Shown in pieces: positions 1 through 9,828 of a stretch of DNA of 64,000 bases. Made by a program: the position numbers and the translations under genes. Each line of letters starts with the position of its first letter. The first letter of the stretch is position 1. This DNA comes from Chlorophyllum brunneum. Its lineage: Eukaryota; Basidiomycota; Agaricomycetes; Agaricales; Agaricaceae. A model generated the notes under the pieces. The model had not been told where the DNA came from. It was given only the letters and a program-made list of their open reading frames with translations, and searched no databases. The DNA lies in contig OY756140.1 in assembly GCA_963576785.1 (NCBI GenBank), positions 3,038,001 through 3,102,000 on the forward strand. The letters run 5' to 3'.

Positions 1-1259
1 GACTCATATTTGCAGTCGCTGCCCTCAACGATTGGGAGATGCTCAGTTTAGATGTTAAAACTGCTTATCTCTACGGAAAACTGGATGAAGAACTCTATAT
101 GGAACTTCCAGAAGGTTTCAATACAGGTCGTGGTAATTTGGTTTGGAAATTAAACCGAGCCATTTATGGATTAAAGCAATCTGGATGACAATGGTGGAAG
201 GAATTGACTAAGTCAATGACCGACCTAGGATTTGTCCGATCCAAACTAGATGCTGGAGTCTATTATTACTACGACCCTGAAACCAAAGAGCTTATTATAG
301 CTCTGGTCTATGTAGATGACTCAATGTTCGTCGGAATTAGAGGCTCTAGACTTCTACATGAGAAGCGAGCACTCTTTATGAAGAAATGGGAATGCCGAGA
401 CCTTGGTCCAACCAAAGAGTTCCTTGGTATGAAAATCTCGCGAAATCCTATAAACCGATCAATCACCCTAGACCAAATGGATTATCTAGGAAAAGTTCTT
501 GATCGATTTAATATAATTGGAAAAGAAGAAATACCATTACCAAATGGATTTATCTTCGAATCCAATACAGGAAGAGCAACACCTGACTTCATAAAGAGGT
601 ATCAACAATTAGTAGGATTGGTTATGTATCTAATGATAGGCAGTTGGCCTGACATAGCTTTCGCCACTGTCAAATTGTCACAACATATGACCAATCCAAC
701 TAAAGTGCATTACAATGCAGGCTTACATTTGCTAAAGTATCTTAATGCTACTCGCAAATATAGAATCACCTATAATGGAAGTTCTATGCAAGGCCTGAAT
801 GCCTTTTCCGACTCTGATTGGGCTGGTGATCCAATTAGTTGTAAATCTGTAACTGGATATTTCTGTTTATTAGCCAGCGGAGCTATCGCTTGGTTAAGTA
901 GAAAACAGAAAACTGTTGCATTATCTTCCACTGAAGCCGAATATATGGCTTTGTCAGATTGCAGTCGACAACTTGTTTGGACTGTCAATTTGTTGGAAGA
1001 AATTGGTATCCAATCATTAGCCCCTTATCTCTTCGGTGATAATGAGGGTTCAATATTTTGGGCCAAGAATCCAGTAACAGAAAAACAATCAAAACACGTC
1101 GACATCAAATACCATTACATCCGTGATTTGGTAGAAGACGGAAAGATTGAAATATTCTCTGTGAAAGGCACTGAAAATCCTGCCGATATTCTCACAAAGA
1201 ATTTAGACAAAATTAAATTCAATCTATTCCGACCTCGCCTTGGCTTGACGTTTGAGTAA
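1..1259 (+). pseudogene. Ty1/copia pol fragment: RT C-terminal part and RNase H
   Basis: This is the 3' part of a copia polyprotein, which runs off the left window edge. From base 3 the frame reads RT (LDVKTAYLYGKLDEELYMELPEG), a TGA at 186-188 where relatives have Arg (LKQSG*QWWKEL; one C to T change in CGA), then RT motif VYVDDSMFVG near 309-338. RNase H follows with FSDSDWAGD, STEAEYMAL, DNEGSIFWAKNP and KHVDIKYHYIRD, ending at TAA 1257-1259. A polypurine tract and an LTR follow directly, so this is the 3' end of a plus-strand element. The reading frame is otherwise open for over 1 kb, so it decayed late compared with its neighbours. Family assignment is firm; function is lost unless the stop is read through. 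Confidence 0.93.
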
Positions 1260-1280
1260 TTAAAACTCTATATCAATACA

Positions 1281-1293
1281 GAGCAAGGAGAAG
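1281..1293 (+). promoter_or_regulatory. Polypurine tract of the copia element
   Basis: GAGCAAGGAGAAG lies directly before the LTR start TGTTGAAG. Purine tracts at this position prime plus-strand DNA synthesis in LTR retrotransposons. Confidence 0.75.
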
Positions 1294-1865
1294 TGTTGAA
1301 GTTTCGGACATATTCTAGAAATAGACTATGAAGTCATTATGATAATAATAGACTGATCCGTTACTTTCCAGTAACTTCATTCCATAGTAACTTCCTATGA
1401 GTTGCTCTGCATACGATGTGAGTCATAAGTACTTGATAGATTATTCTACATAGTACCAATGACTAGATACTATGTTCCGCAGTACTCCACAGGCACTACG
1501 CTGCAGTTAAAAGGAGTCATAAGGAACAATCCATGCAATGCTAGTATTTTATGTAGTATGACTCGTCTATGTTACAATATGTATATAAACCCCATGTAGC
1601 AGACCTAAGTTCTGCATCTTGTTCAATCGAACAACTTCTTCATCATTGCCTATCTCTTTGAGTACAACACCTCAATTGATTTTATCGACTTTGACCTCTA
1701 CTTGACTGACGTTAACCGCTTTATCAATAATATCTGTCTATCCGAATTACCTTACTACAGGTATCAGATAGAAGCTTATTATCTTGGTGAGTAGACCCTA
1801 CGTTCTCTCCCACTGTGTTTACTGCTGCCCCCAGCAAACAACTCGTTACAGTCGTTTCCTCAACA
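1294..1865 (+). repeat. 3' LTR of the copia element
   Basis: A 572-bp LTR begins TGTTGA and ends TCAACA, a terminal inverted repeat. A TATA-like box GTATATAAAC lies at 1581-1590. Its sequence is shared with the minus-oriented LTRs at 11942-12521 and 16990-17571, so all three belong to one copia family. Bases after 1865 (ATACC) are the flank; the 5' LTR is outside the window, so no duplication can be checked. Confidence 0.88.
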
Positions 1866-3356
1866 ATACCACTATAGGCAAAATATGCCCCATCTGTCTG
1901 AAAGGTAGACTTAGTACAGAGAAGGGTGTTATTAGTACTTTTGATAAGTGTTAGGAAGTTGACATTAGTAGTCCTGACATTAAGTACTAGGAAGATCTGG
2001 TGGTAGTTGGGACTGGCAATAGTAGAGCACATCTTGGGGATATATTTAGAGAGTAATGTGGCAGCCTAGTATACTACCATAATATAGTCTGGGGAAAGGT
2101 GAGGAAATATCTTAGTCATATAGACCAAGGTAACAGGATCAGTAGTAGTAGCAGTGATATAGGACTTCTTGGTCAGTATAGGCACAGGAGAAATAGGGGT
2201 AGCAGGCACTAGTGTACATACTGGCCTTGAACAGTAGGAATCTTGTGAGGGCCTAGGAGAGGGACCACAGAAGAAGAAAATATATAATATGTTCTTATCA
2301 TGCACAAGGATAGAGGGGACTGGTGGGGTCACAGAAGACTATGAGATGCCAGACATAGTCACATCACTGCTTACTTCAGTGAATCTATAGGACAGAAAAA
2401 GGGGCTGTGGAGGCACAGGGGCAACTGGAAGAAGGGTCTAGGTTACTACTTCCTAGCACAGAGTAGCAATAGAGGTGTCCTTCCCAAGATGGAAAGAGTG
2501 GAATAATTTTTCAAGGATTCAAAGCAAAGAAAACTACTAAAAGCATTAAGGACAGAGAAGATGTCTATTGATGATATTGTGTATATATCCCTTTAATGGA
2601 CTTAGCTATCCACTTTACTTTCATTACATAATGTGTCATGTGACACTTGTGTATTTTCGGACATTTCTGTTCTGTCCATCTCAGTCTTGTTTTGCAATAC
2701 TGAGGTAAGTATACCTAACACTCTTTTTGTTCTAATCTTACTTATATGTCTACCTAGTATGTTAACTCAACTCTAGGTATATTTACTACTCAATACACAG
2801 TCTTGTTTTGCAATACTGAGTGTGTTAACTCGACTCTAGATCCCTACCACTTATTACAACAGATGAAACATTGTCTACATTGCAGATCTGAGCAAGTGAG
2901 GCAAAAGCCTAACTAGCATGTGGGGTTACATTGGACTGGGAAAAGGTCCAGTTAAATAGCCCATGCTGACTGCTAAACTGGATAGCACATGGGGTAGAAG
3001 TGGTAGAAATTGAAGAAGGGATGGAAGACTCAGTCAACAATATGGTCAGAAGAAGGAGTAGTATCTCAGAGATACTAGACTCTATTCCAGCTTCAATATC
3101 TACCTCCAATCCTGATGGTCTGACAGTAAATCCTGTAAAAGACTACTCTAGCTCTCTTTTGCTCATGCTTCAATTGCAATCTGGACTTGTTACTGGAGCC
3201 AGTGCCAGTTTTATAAAAGGACTCAGAGGGTATTTTCTCATTCCAAGGTAGGTTAGAAGTACTGATGTTTCTAGATATAGTATAGCTAAACTCTTGTCCA
3301 TGTCAAGCACTTACCCAAAAGAAGAAGGTGGTGATAAGAGATCAAAAAGAAATAAG
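1866..3356. other. AT-rich DNA without a recognised gene
   Basis: Open stretches on minus (1724-2032, 2066-2332, 2909-3109) have no motif I recognise. The first two look like parts of one decayed reading frame that runs into the copia LTR edge. They may be gag-like remains of another LTR element, but nothing diagnostic (no zinc knuckle, no protease motif) is visible. Confidence 0.4.
2682..2820. repeat. Pair of 23-bp direct repeats in a possible decayed LTR
   Basis: The same 23 bp (CAGTCTTGTTTTGCAATACTG plus AG) occurs at 2682-2704 and 2798-2820. GTTAACTC(A/G)ACTCTAG follows as a second pair at 2761 and 2825. A short palindromic TGTCATGTGACA lies upstream at about 2634. This could be the remains of a solo LTR, but its edges are not clear. 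Confidence 0.5.
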
Positions 3357-3714
3357 TATAGAGGACTACTTATATATTAGTAGTAAAAGAGAGTCAGAAA
3401 GTTAACTGATAAGATAACAGAGTAACTAGACAAAAAAAGGATAAAAGGACATAATATGATATTGGTAAACAGGACATGATATAATAAGCAGAACAGATGT
3501 TACCAAAGTAGGGAGTAATAGAGGCAAAAGGAAATTAGAATAGAAAAAGAAACAAGATATATAAAAGTAGACAGAAACAAATATAGAAAAGGTTGATTGA
3601 CAGGTTCAGAACAAAGATAAGCACAATTAGCAAGTGATTCTCTAGACAAACTGAAAACCTAAGCTAAGGTAGAATTATGTCCTAAAACAGGTATACAATT
3701 ACTAGTTGTAATAC
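3357..3714 (-). repeat. Ty3/gypsy LTR copy (solo or orphan)
   Basis: About 350 bp match 6288-6639 along the whole length (for example the stretch from GGTTGATTGACAGGTTCAGAACAAAGATAAGC). The right edge is at ...GTTGTAATACA, matching GTTGTCACA in the other copy. No polypurine tract follows this copy, unlike the one at 6639. It is either a solo LTR or the 5' LTR of an element whose body was lost. Confidence 0.6.
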
Positions 3715-4337
3715 AACTCTCTCACTTACTACTAGAGTCTACTTGAGCCTTTATCAAGTTACCAGAGTTTTATCTTACTGAAGGACAAATGACATCATTA
3801 TTATTACTCTTTTTATATTACAATCACCTAATGGATATAGTTCTTTTATTCCTACTATCATTACTATTGTCAACTTCTACTACCTTGTCCTATATGTCCT
3901 GTATGTTCTGTAACTGCAGTTTCTCTGACAGTCATTTGTCACCATCATCCAGATCAGAGATCTCTGAGAATGAGTATGTACTCATCTATTTCATCTTTAT
4001 TAGTTTTATCTTATCCTATACTTAATAGTTTTATATCTATCAGTTTTATATCTATTAATTTCACAATATAAAACTTGTTTCAGTCTTGTTATTTATACTC
4101 TGTAGTATTTATAGAAAAGAAGTAGTTAGTATAAATAGCTAACTGTATTAAGAAGTCAAAGCTTAATCTTTGATCTTCTATAGGAATAACTTTCTTAATT
4201 GTTCAAGAATAGTTTCTGTTGACAGTTGCCATTAATCAATAGAAGATTAATTCACTGCTCCATCTCTTTCTTCATCCTTATTACTCAAAGTCATAAGATA
4301 AACAGGATTCCTATTTCTTGGTTAAGTAATACCAGTT
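3715..4337. other. AT-rich DNA without a recognised gene
   Basis: I see no convincing coding signal here. A 78-codon open frame on + (3789-4025) is a low-complexity hydrophobic reading of T-rich DNA. The 3' end joins a gypsy integrase fragment at about 4338. Confidence 0.4.
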
Positions 4338-5030
4338 TGATAATATTTGCTACACTAGCTCAACAATAATATTGAGCTTCTACAGGCTCTTGCTATTTAC
4401 CTACTTCTGACTTCAAAGTTGGTGACAAGGTATTTGTTAAAGCTCAGTTCTTCTATACTACTAGGCCTTCAAAAAAACTGTCCAAAAAATACCTAGAACC
4501 ATATAAAATCATTGCTCAAGCTAGCTCACATTCCTTTACTCTTCAACTTCCTAATCCTATATGGGCTGTTTACCCTATATTCTACATCTCTATGCTTGAA
4601 TCTTCTACTGACAATACTATTCCTAATCATATACCTCTACCTCCACCTCTGGTTATTATCAAAGAAGAACCAGAATACAAGATTGAATATATTGTAGACT
4701 CTAAGATTGACAAGTCTCATAGAGTCTGTCTACTACTCTATAAAGTTATCTGGGTGGGTTATGAAGGAACTGATAAAGAGTATAGCTGGCTCACTGCTAA
4801 CAAACTGGGTAATGCTCAAAGAGTTGATATCTCATTTTCATTCCTCCTATCCAGATAAACCTAGTCTACTCTCTTGTCTTCTTATCATTCTTCCACTCCA
4901 CAAGTTCTCAGTTTCTATTTATATTCAAGAATTCTTTGCTAGTATACAATATTGATATTGTAGCCAAAGAAGAAAATTGTTTGCAAAAGCTAGTCTGCAA
5001 GAAATCATTCAAAAATTTCTAATCATCCTC
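4338..5030 (+). pseudogene. Ty3/gypsy integrase C-terminus and chromodomain fragment
   Basis: The + strand encodes the last part of a chromovirus polyprotein: DFKVGDKVFVKAQFF and KKLSKKYLEPYKIIAQ (the integrase C-terminal SH3-like region), then LPLVIIKEE-like linker and the chromodomain YKVIWVGYEGTDKEYSWL near 4737-4797. A homologous piece runs on minus at 8331-8960. No upstream pol is present, so the fragment is 5'-truncated at about 4338. Frame changes occur near 4600 and 4830. Chromodomains in these elements are known to direct integration to heterochromatin; this copy cannot act alone. Confidence 0.82.
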
Positions 5031-5345
5031 CTTAACTAACTTTATCTCTCCAAAAGCTTCTTCATCTGTCACATATTCCTTTTCCTCATCATTTTCCACT
5101 ATTCTGGCCAATCTCCTCCTCTTCTGGGCATTGCATTGTCTCTTCAGCCAGATATGATCAGAATGTGGTGGTAAGACTAGTAGTAGCAGCTAGAACTCAG
5201 CTACTCCACTCTGCAACAGTTACAATTTCAGCAACTCATTGTGCTGTTGTTGCAACACTATCAGTTACCACATGTATTTGTTCTGCTCTTCTACTACTCT
5301 GGCCAGTTGGTTGACATGATCTAACAGAGTATATAATATGTCAGT
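5031..5345 (-). pseudogene. C-terminal part of the gypsy-associated antisense gene
   Basis: On minus, 5345 to 5030 reads a protein like the + strand gene ending at 8312: VNQLARVVEEQNKY, LLQSGVAE, then RRRLARIVENDEEKEYVTDE and a terminal acidic stretch. It has several in-frame stops in its first half. It lies just beyond, and antisense to, the chromodomain fragment, the same relative placement as in the other gypsy copy. The N-terminal part is absent. Confidence 0.65.
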
Positions 5346-5539
5346 GAATAGTGCTATATACTTTCTGTTCCAAGTGTTGTCATTTGTACTTTCTAAACTG
5401 CATTCCATGTGACTAGCTCTTTAGTAGATTAGTAATATTTCCTCTTAATATTCATCATCAAGGCTATGCCCTCTGACTCACATTATACACCATTTTCTCA
5501 TGTATTTCATGAGCTGACTGATCACTGTCACTCTTATTA

Positions 5540-5835
5540 TGTTACTGGACACCACTGAGCAATTACAGTGTTTTAAGAGATTCCATAGTTATTACTAACT
5601 TATTATACATAGATATTACTTATAGATCCTAGAGTTTTGCATCTCAGACATTAGTATATAAAGTAGCATGTATTCTCTTTATTCTTTAGACAATCTACTT
5701 GATTTCTATCCTCACTCTACTTAGCTCACAGCAACTCTTTACTAGTAACTTTACTGTCTACTAACTACTTTATCAGTAAGTCAGATAGTTCATTTGCTAC
5801 TGTATAATACTATGCTGTTCAACAGGTTATAGGCC
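5540..5835 (+). repeat. Candidate copia-type LTR with adjoining primer-binding site
   Basis: A 285-bp stretch starts TGTTACTGG and ends TTCAACA at 5824, with TATATAAAG at about 5655. It is followed at once by GGTTATAGGCC (5825-5835). That resembles the copia primer-binding site complementary to the anticodon region of initiator tRNA-Met (GGTTATGGGCC), with one change. The order fits a 5' LTR in + orientation, but no gag follows. It is a different family from the 572-580 bp LTRs. Confidence 0.45.
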
Positions 5836-6287
5836 TTGGATCACCTGCTTCCCATGTACTATGACTGGCTGCAAGTTGGTTGTAGATAGGCTAATCTAAC
5901 CAGTTCTATAGAGTATGGTCTTTCTGGTCTATCCCTCTAACATAACTTGATCATTTCATACTCTATTAAAAGGCTTCCTTATATGGGTTCATAGCTTAAA
6001 TAGTACAGTGGCACAGATCTGATTGCTGTTAAGTGTAATACTATAGACAAGAGTATGGTCCTTATAGAATGGTAGACTGAATGAATGGGAGACCTTGGCT
6101 TCAGCTTGTGTGCTGCACCCCTCCAGGTATCATAGTAGTCTTCACTTTGATAATCTTTTGTCACTAGGATGGCAGTTGGACATGGATAGTAGATGAGCAA
6201 AAGGATTTACTTGTATAGTAGGGGTTGATAGAAGAAGATAGTCAGAGAGTAAGTTGATGATCAGACTATCCCATACAAGTGTACAAA
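5836..6287. other. Unassigned DNA between two LTR-like repeats
   Basis: No gene or known repeat is visible. A 73-codon minus frame (5979-6200) has no recognisable feature. Confidence 0.4.
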
Positions 6288-6639
6288 GAACTACTTATAT
6301 ACTAGTAGTGGAAAAGTATTGGAAGGTCAACTAACAAGATAGTAGAGTAACTAGACAGAAAAAGATAAGAAAAACATCATATGACATTGGTAACAGAAAT
6401 ATGACACAATAAGTAGAACAGGTAATACTGAAGTATAGAGTAATAGAGGTAAAAAGGAATCAGAATGTAAAAGGAAACAAGATGGACAAAAATGGACAGA
6501 AGCAAATATAGGAAAGGTTGATTGATAGGTTCAGAACAAAGATAAGTGCAATCAGTAAGTGATCCTTTATGCAAGCTAAAAACCTGAACTAAGGTAGAAT
6601 TGCATCCTAAAACAAGCATACAATTTATTGGTTGTCACA
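6288..6639 (-). repeat. 3' LTR of the minus-strand Ty3/gypsy element
   Basis: Read on minus, the LTR starts TGTGACAACC directly after a polypurine tract and is about 350 bp long. Its left edge is uncertain by some 10 bp. A second copy lies at 3357-3714. The placement downstream of the minus-strand chromodomain and accessory gene makes it the 3' LTR. Confidence 0.72.
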
Positions 6640-6654
6640 GTATTCCCCCTTACA
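6640..6654 (-). promoter_or_regulatory. Polypurine tract of the gypsy element
   Basis: On minus the sequence GTAAGGGGGAATAC abuts the LTR start TGTGACAAC. This is the expected site for plus-strand priming and fixes the orientation of the LTR. Confidence 0.7.
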
Positions 6655-6660
6655 GCCAAA

Positions 6661-8312
6661 TCCATGAGGTCAATGGCTATTAGAATTGCAAATTATAGAT
6701 CTTTGTCTGTGCATATAAGCTCTTATGAAAACTTGGATGGGTCCCTACTATATAATTCATCCTTGATCTCTTACTATGCCCAAATTATCTGCCTCCAAAC
6801 CATTCACCCCCAACACTCAAAAGGAAACTTGGACAACCTCTATGGTGATATTGATATGAAAGATGCTAAGGTACAAGCCAAGGTATATGAAGTCTTATTA
6901 AAGATGAAACAGTCTAGTCTAAGCAGGAAGTACACTTAGACACCTTCTGCAAGCTCAGCAAAACAACTAGTACCCAAGCAAGATAGGTGTCCAAAGAAGG
7001 TGGTGAGGATACAGAAGTTAGAGGGGGGGGGGTAGCAGTACTATCCATGATTGTAAAGGAATCCATGGACAGGATCAAGTATAGTGACTCTAAGTTAAAG
7101 AGTACAGACAAAGAGTCAGATAGAAAGTTGGACAGTGAGAGTGAGGAAGAGGGTGAACCTAAGAAGTCTGGAGGGGATGAAAGCATCCAAAAGAATACAG
7201 ATATCTCAAGTGAGAATAGAGTAAAGGGAGAAGAGGAGAGTAGTAGTAAGAATAAGGCAGAAGAACCTCAAACATCTGTCTGGAAGGTTGTCCAGGCAGA
7301 CTTGGACAGCTCTAGTGATAGTTTACCATTGGTATCCATTGATAAGGGCAAAGGGCAAGCTGTATGAACACTGTCACCAGTTGAACAAGTGGTAATCAGG
7401 GTGCCTATCCTGTCAACAATCTATCCACTGACTTGAAGGACAGAATATGGAACCAGTAATTATTTACAAGTGGCAAATGAAGATGAGGTGACAATTATTA
7501 AACATCCAAAAGGTACTCAGACTTGGCTGCAAGAGAGGTTTGGTAGGGCACAGGTATACAAAAGGTGTAAGTTAAAGAGGTTGGTATGCAAGAAGAATGC
7601 TAGTGAGTAACATCAGTTCAGCTTGATAGACTTGACCTGATTCTCAACTAGATCCAAAGCAGAACAATTGTAAGAATTGTTCTGTAAGCAAACAATGCTG
7701 TGGACACAAGTTATTGTAGTAGGATCTTGACAAGTTGACTAAGAAGAAGTCAAAGACCTTGATTACATTTGTCTTGACTTCCATTTTAACAATCCCTACC
7801 TATTATTACATTCTCAACCCTTACTAGATAGGCCAGAAAGTCAATGAGTCTAAGCTAGGAATATTTGCAGCTCTTGAGGGAATCATAAGTGCAAATATAG
7901 AGGATGGAGTCAGAGGGAAGCTGACTAGAAAATTGGGTAGGTGCTACAGACTGGTTCTTAGAACAGGAAGTGTATAGTATTGTTCACTGACATATTGTAT
8001 ACTCCATCAGATTGTGTCAATCAACTGGCCAGAGTAGTAAAAGAGCAGAACAAGTATGCACAGCAGCTGATAGCATTGCAACAACAGTATAATAAGTTGC
8101 TGAAATTGCAGCTATTGCAGAGTGGAGTAGCTGAGTCCCAGCTACTACCACTAGCCTTACTACCATGTTCTGATCATATCCAGCTGAGGAGGCAGTGCAA
8201 TGCACAAGAGAGGAGAAGATTGGCTAGAGTAGTGGAAAATGAGAAGGAAAAGGAATATGTGATGGACAAAGAAGATTTTGGAAAGATAAAGTTGGTTGAG
8301 AAGGATAATTAG
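6661..8312 (+). pseudogene. Accessory gene antisense to gypsy pol: zinc-cluster-like and coiled-coil protein, decayed
   Basis: A broken + strand gene lies between the gypsy 3' LTR and the end of minus-strand pol. Three pieces are readable. First is 6661-6939 (AIRIANYRSLSVHISSYENL). Next is a highly charged stretch 6987-7367, rich in Ser/Glu/Lys (DSESEEEGEPKKSGGDES, then SSSDSLPLVSIDKGKGQAV). Last is 7980-8312, a Gln/Leu-rich coiled coil (LIALQQQYNKLLKLQLLQSG) followed by RRRLARVVENEKEKEYVMD. Between them are TWLQERFGRAQVYKRCKLKRLVCKK (7521-7592, split here by position) and NCKNCSVSKQCCGHK near 7666-7710, a paired-cysteine pattern like a Cys6 zinc cluster with one Cys apparently lost. A G-run at 7021-7033 marks a frameshift. 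A second copy of the C-terminus lies at 5031-5345. I do not know its function. Confidence 0.6.
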
Positions 8313-8330
8313 GGATTTTTGGACAACTTG

Positions 8331-9828
8331 TCAACTATTTTCTTCTTCAGCTATAACATCAATTTTGTATACTAGCAACAATTCTTGAATGTGAATAGAG
8401 ACTGAGAACCTGTAGAGTGGAAGAGTAATAATACAATAGTCAGAAATCAGGAAGCAGATAGGTTTATCTGGATAAGAGGAGTGGAAATAAGATATCAACT
8501 CTTGAGCATTGCCTAGTTCATTAGTAGTAAGCCAGCTGAACTTTTCATCAATTCCTTCATAACCCACCCAGATAACTTTGTAGAGTAGTGGGCAGACTCT
8601 ATAATGCTTGTCAATCTTAGAGTCCACAATATGTTTAATCTTGCATTCTAGTTCTTCTTTGATGATAACCAGAGGTAGGGACAGAGGTATATGGCTAGAA
8701 ATAGTGTTGTTATTAGAAGGTTTGAGCATAGAGACATGGAATACAGGATGAACAGCCCACATAGAATTATGGAGTTGAAGAGTGAAGGAATGTGAGCCTG
8801 CTTGAGTAATAATTTTGTGTAGTCCTAGATACTTCTCAGACAGTTTTTTTGAAGGTCTAGTAGTACAGAAGAACTAAGCTTTGACAAATACCTTGTCACT
8901 AACTTTGAAGTCAGAGGCAAGTAAATAGTAAAAGTCTGTGGAGGCTTGATATTATTGTTAAGCCAGTGTAATCTCAGACCAGAGGACATAGTGAAGCTTG
9001 TCAAGGTTGACAGCAAATTTGTGTGTGTAAGTAGACACAAAATCTTGTTTGGGGTATATAGTGATCAAAGAGTGATAATCCTTGTTGGTAAAGAAGGGGG
9101 ATATACCAGTTATAGTACTAGGTGAGTTGTTGTAGGCAAACTTAGTGAGAGGTAAGAGTTCAGCCCAGTTGTTCTGCTAATAATTGCAATAATTCAAGGG
9201 TCTGGTTTATCTACTTTGTCTGTCTGTCACCTTCTGGATAATAACTGGACATGAAGTAAAGCTTCATATCTAGGGCTTTACCAAGCAAATGGAAGAAGTG
9301 AGAGATGAACTTAGAGCCAGAGTTGAAGGTAACATATGAGAGTATACCATGCTTTGAAAAGACATGTAGGACAAAGAGTTGAGTGAGATCAGCAGACATA
9401 ATAGTATTATGGCAGGGAATGAAGATCAATTGCTTTGTGAGGCAGTTGGCAATGTCTAGAATAGAGTCAAAGCCAGTAGATTTGGGAAGTTTCTCTATAA
9501 AGTCCATAGAAATCAAATGCCAAGGGCAGTTAGGAATAGGGAGCTGTTTCAATAATTCATAGGGACAGTAATATTGAGACTCACTATGCATACAGGTGAC
9601 ATAACTTTTGCAGAAGTCCTTTACAAAATTGTGGACTTTTGGCCAGGTGTAGTTGTATTGGACCAACTCTAGTGTTTTGTTCTGACCAAAGTATCTGAAC
9701 AGCATGTAATTGTGTTTATATTGGAGGACTTGTAGGAAAAGGTCACTAGAGTCAGGAACATAGATAATATTTATCAAGTTATAGGAAACCAGCTGTATTG
9801 ACTGACTAGCAGCCTTGAGAGTTGGCAA
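8331..9828 (-). pseudogene. Gypsy integrase and chromodomain
   Basis: Read on minus from 9828, the zinc-binding part has H..., CKSYVTC; the core has MDFIEKLPKSTGFDSIL, VTFNSGSKFISHFF and YYPEGDRQTK. Compared with the family pattern SDRG(S)(E/K)F and DGQTE(R), the second catalytic Asp is Asn and the Glu of QTE is Lys. Both changes are G to A on the coding strand. After a stop at 9211 the frame continues through the SH3-like region (SDFKVSDKVFVKA-like, broken) to a chromodomain YKVIWVGYEGIDEKFSWL at about 8530-8580, ending at 8331. The enzyme is inactive by both nonsense and catalytic changes. Confidence 0.85.

Noticed and set aside
5979..6619. Small minus-strand genes at 5979-6200 and 6377-6619
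   Set aside because: One lies in unassigned AT-rich DNA without motifs and the other inside an LTR; neither is supported.
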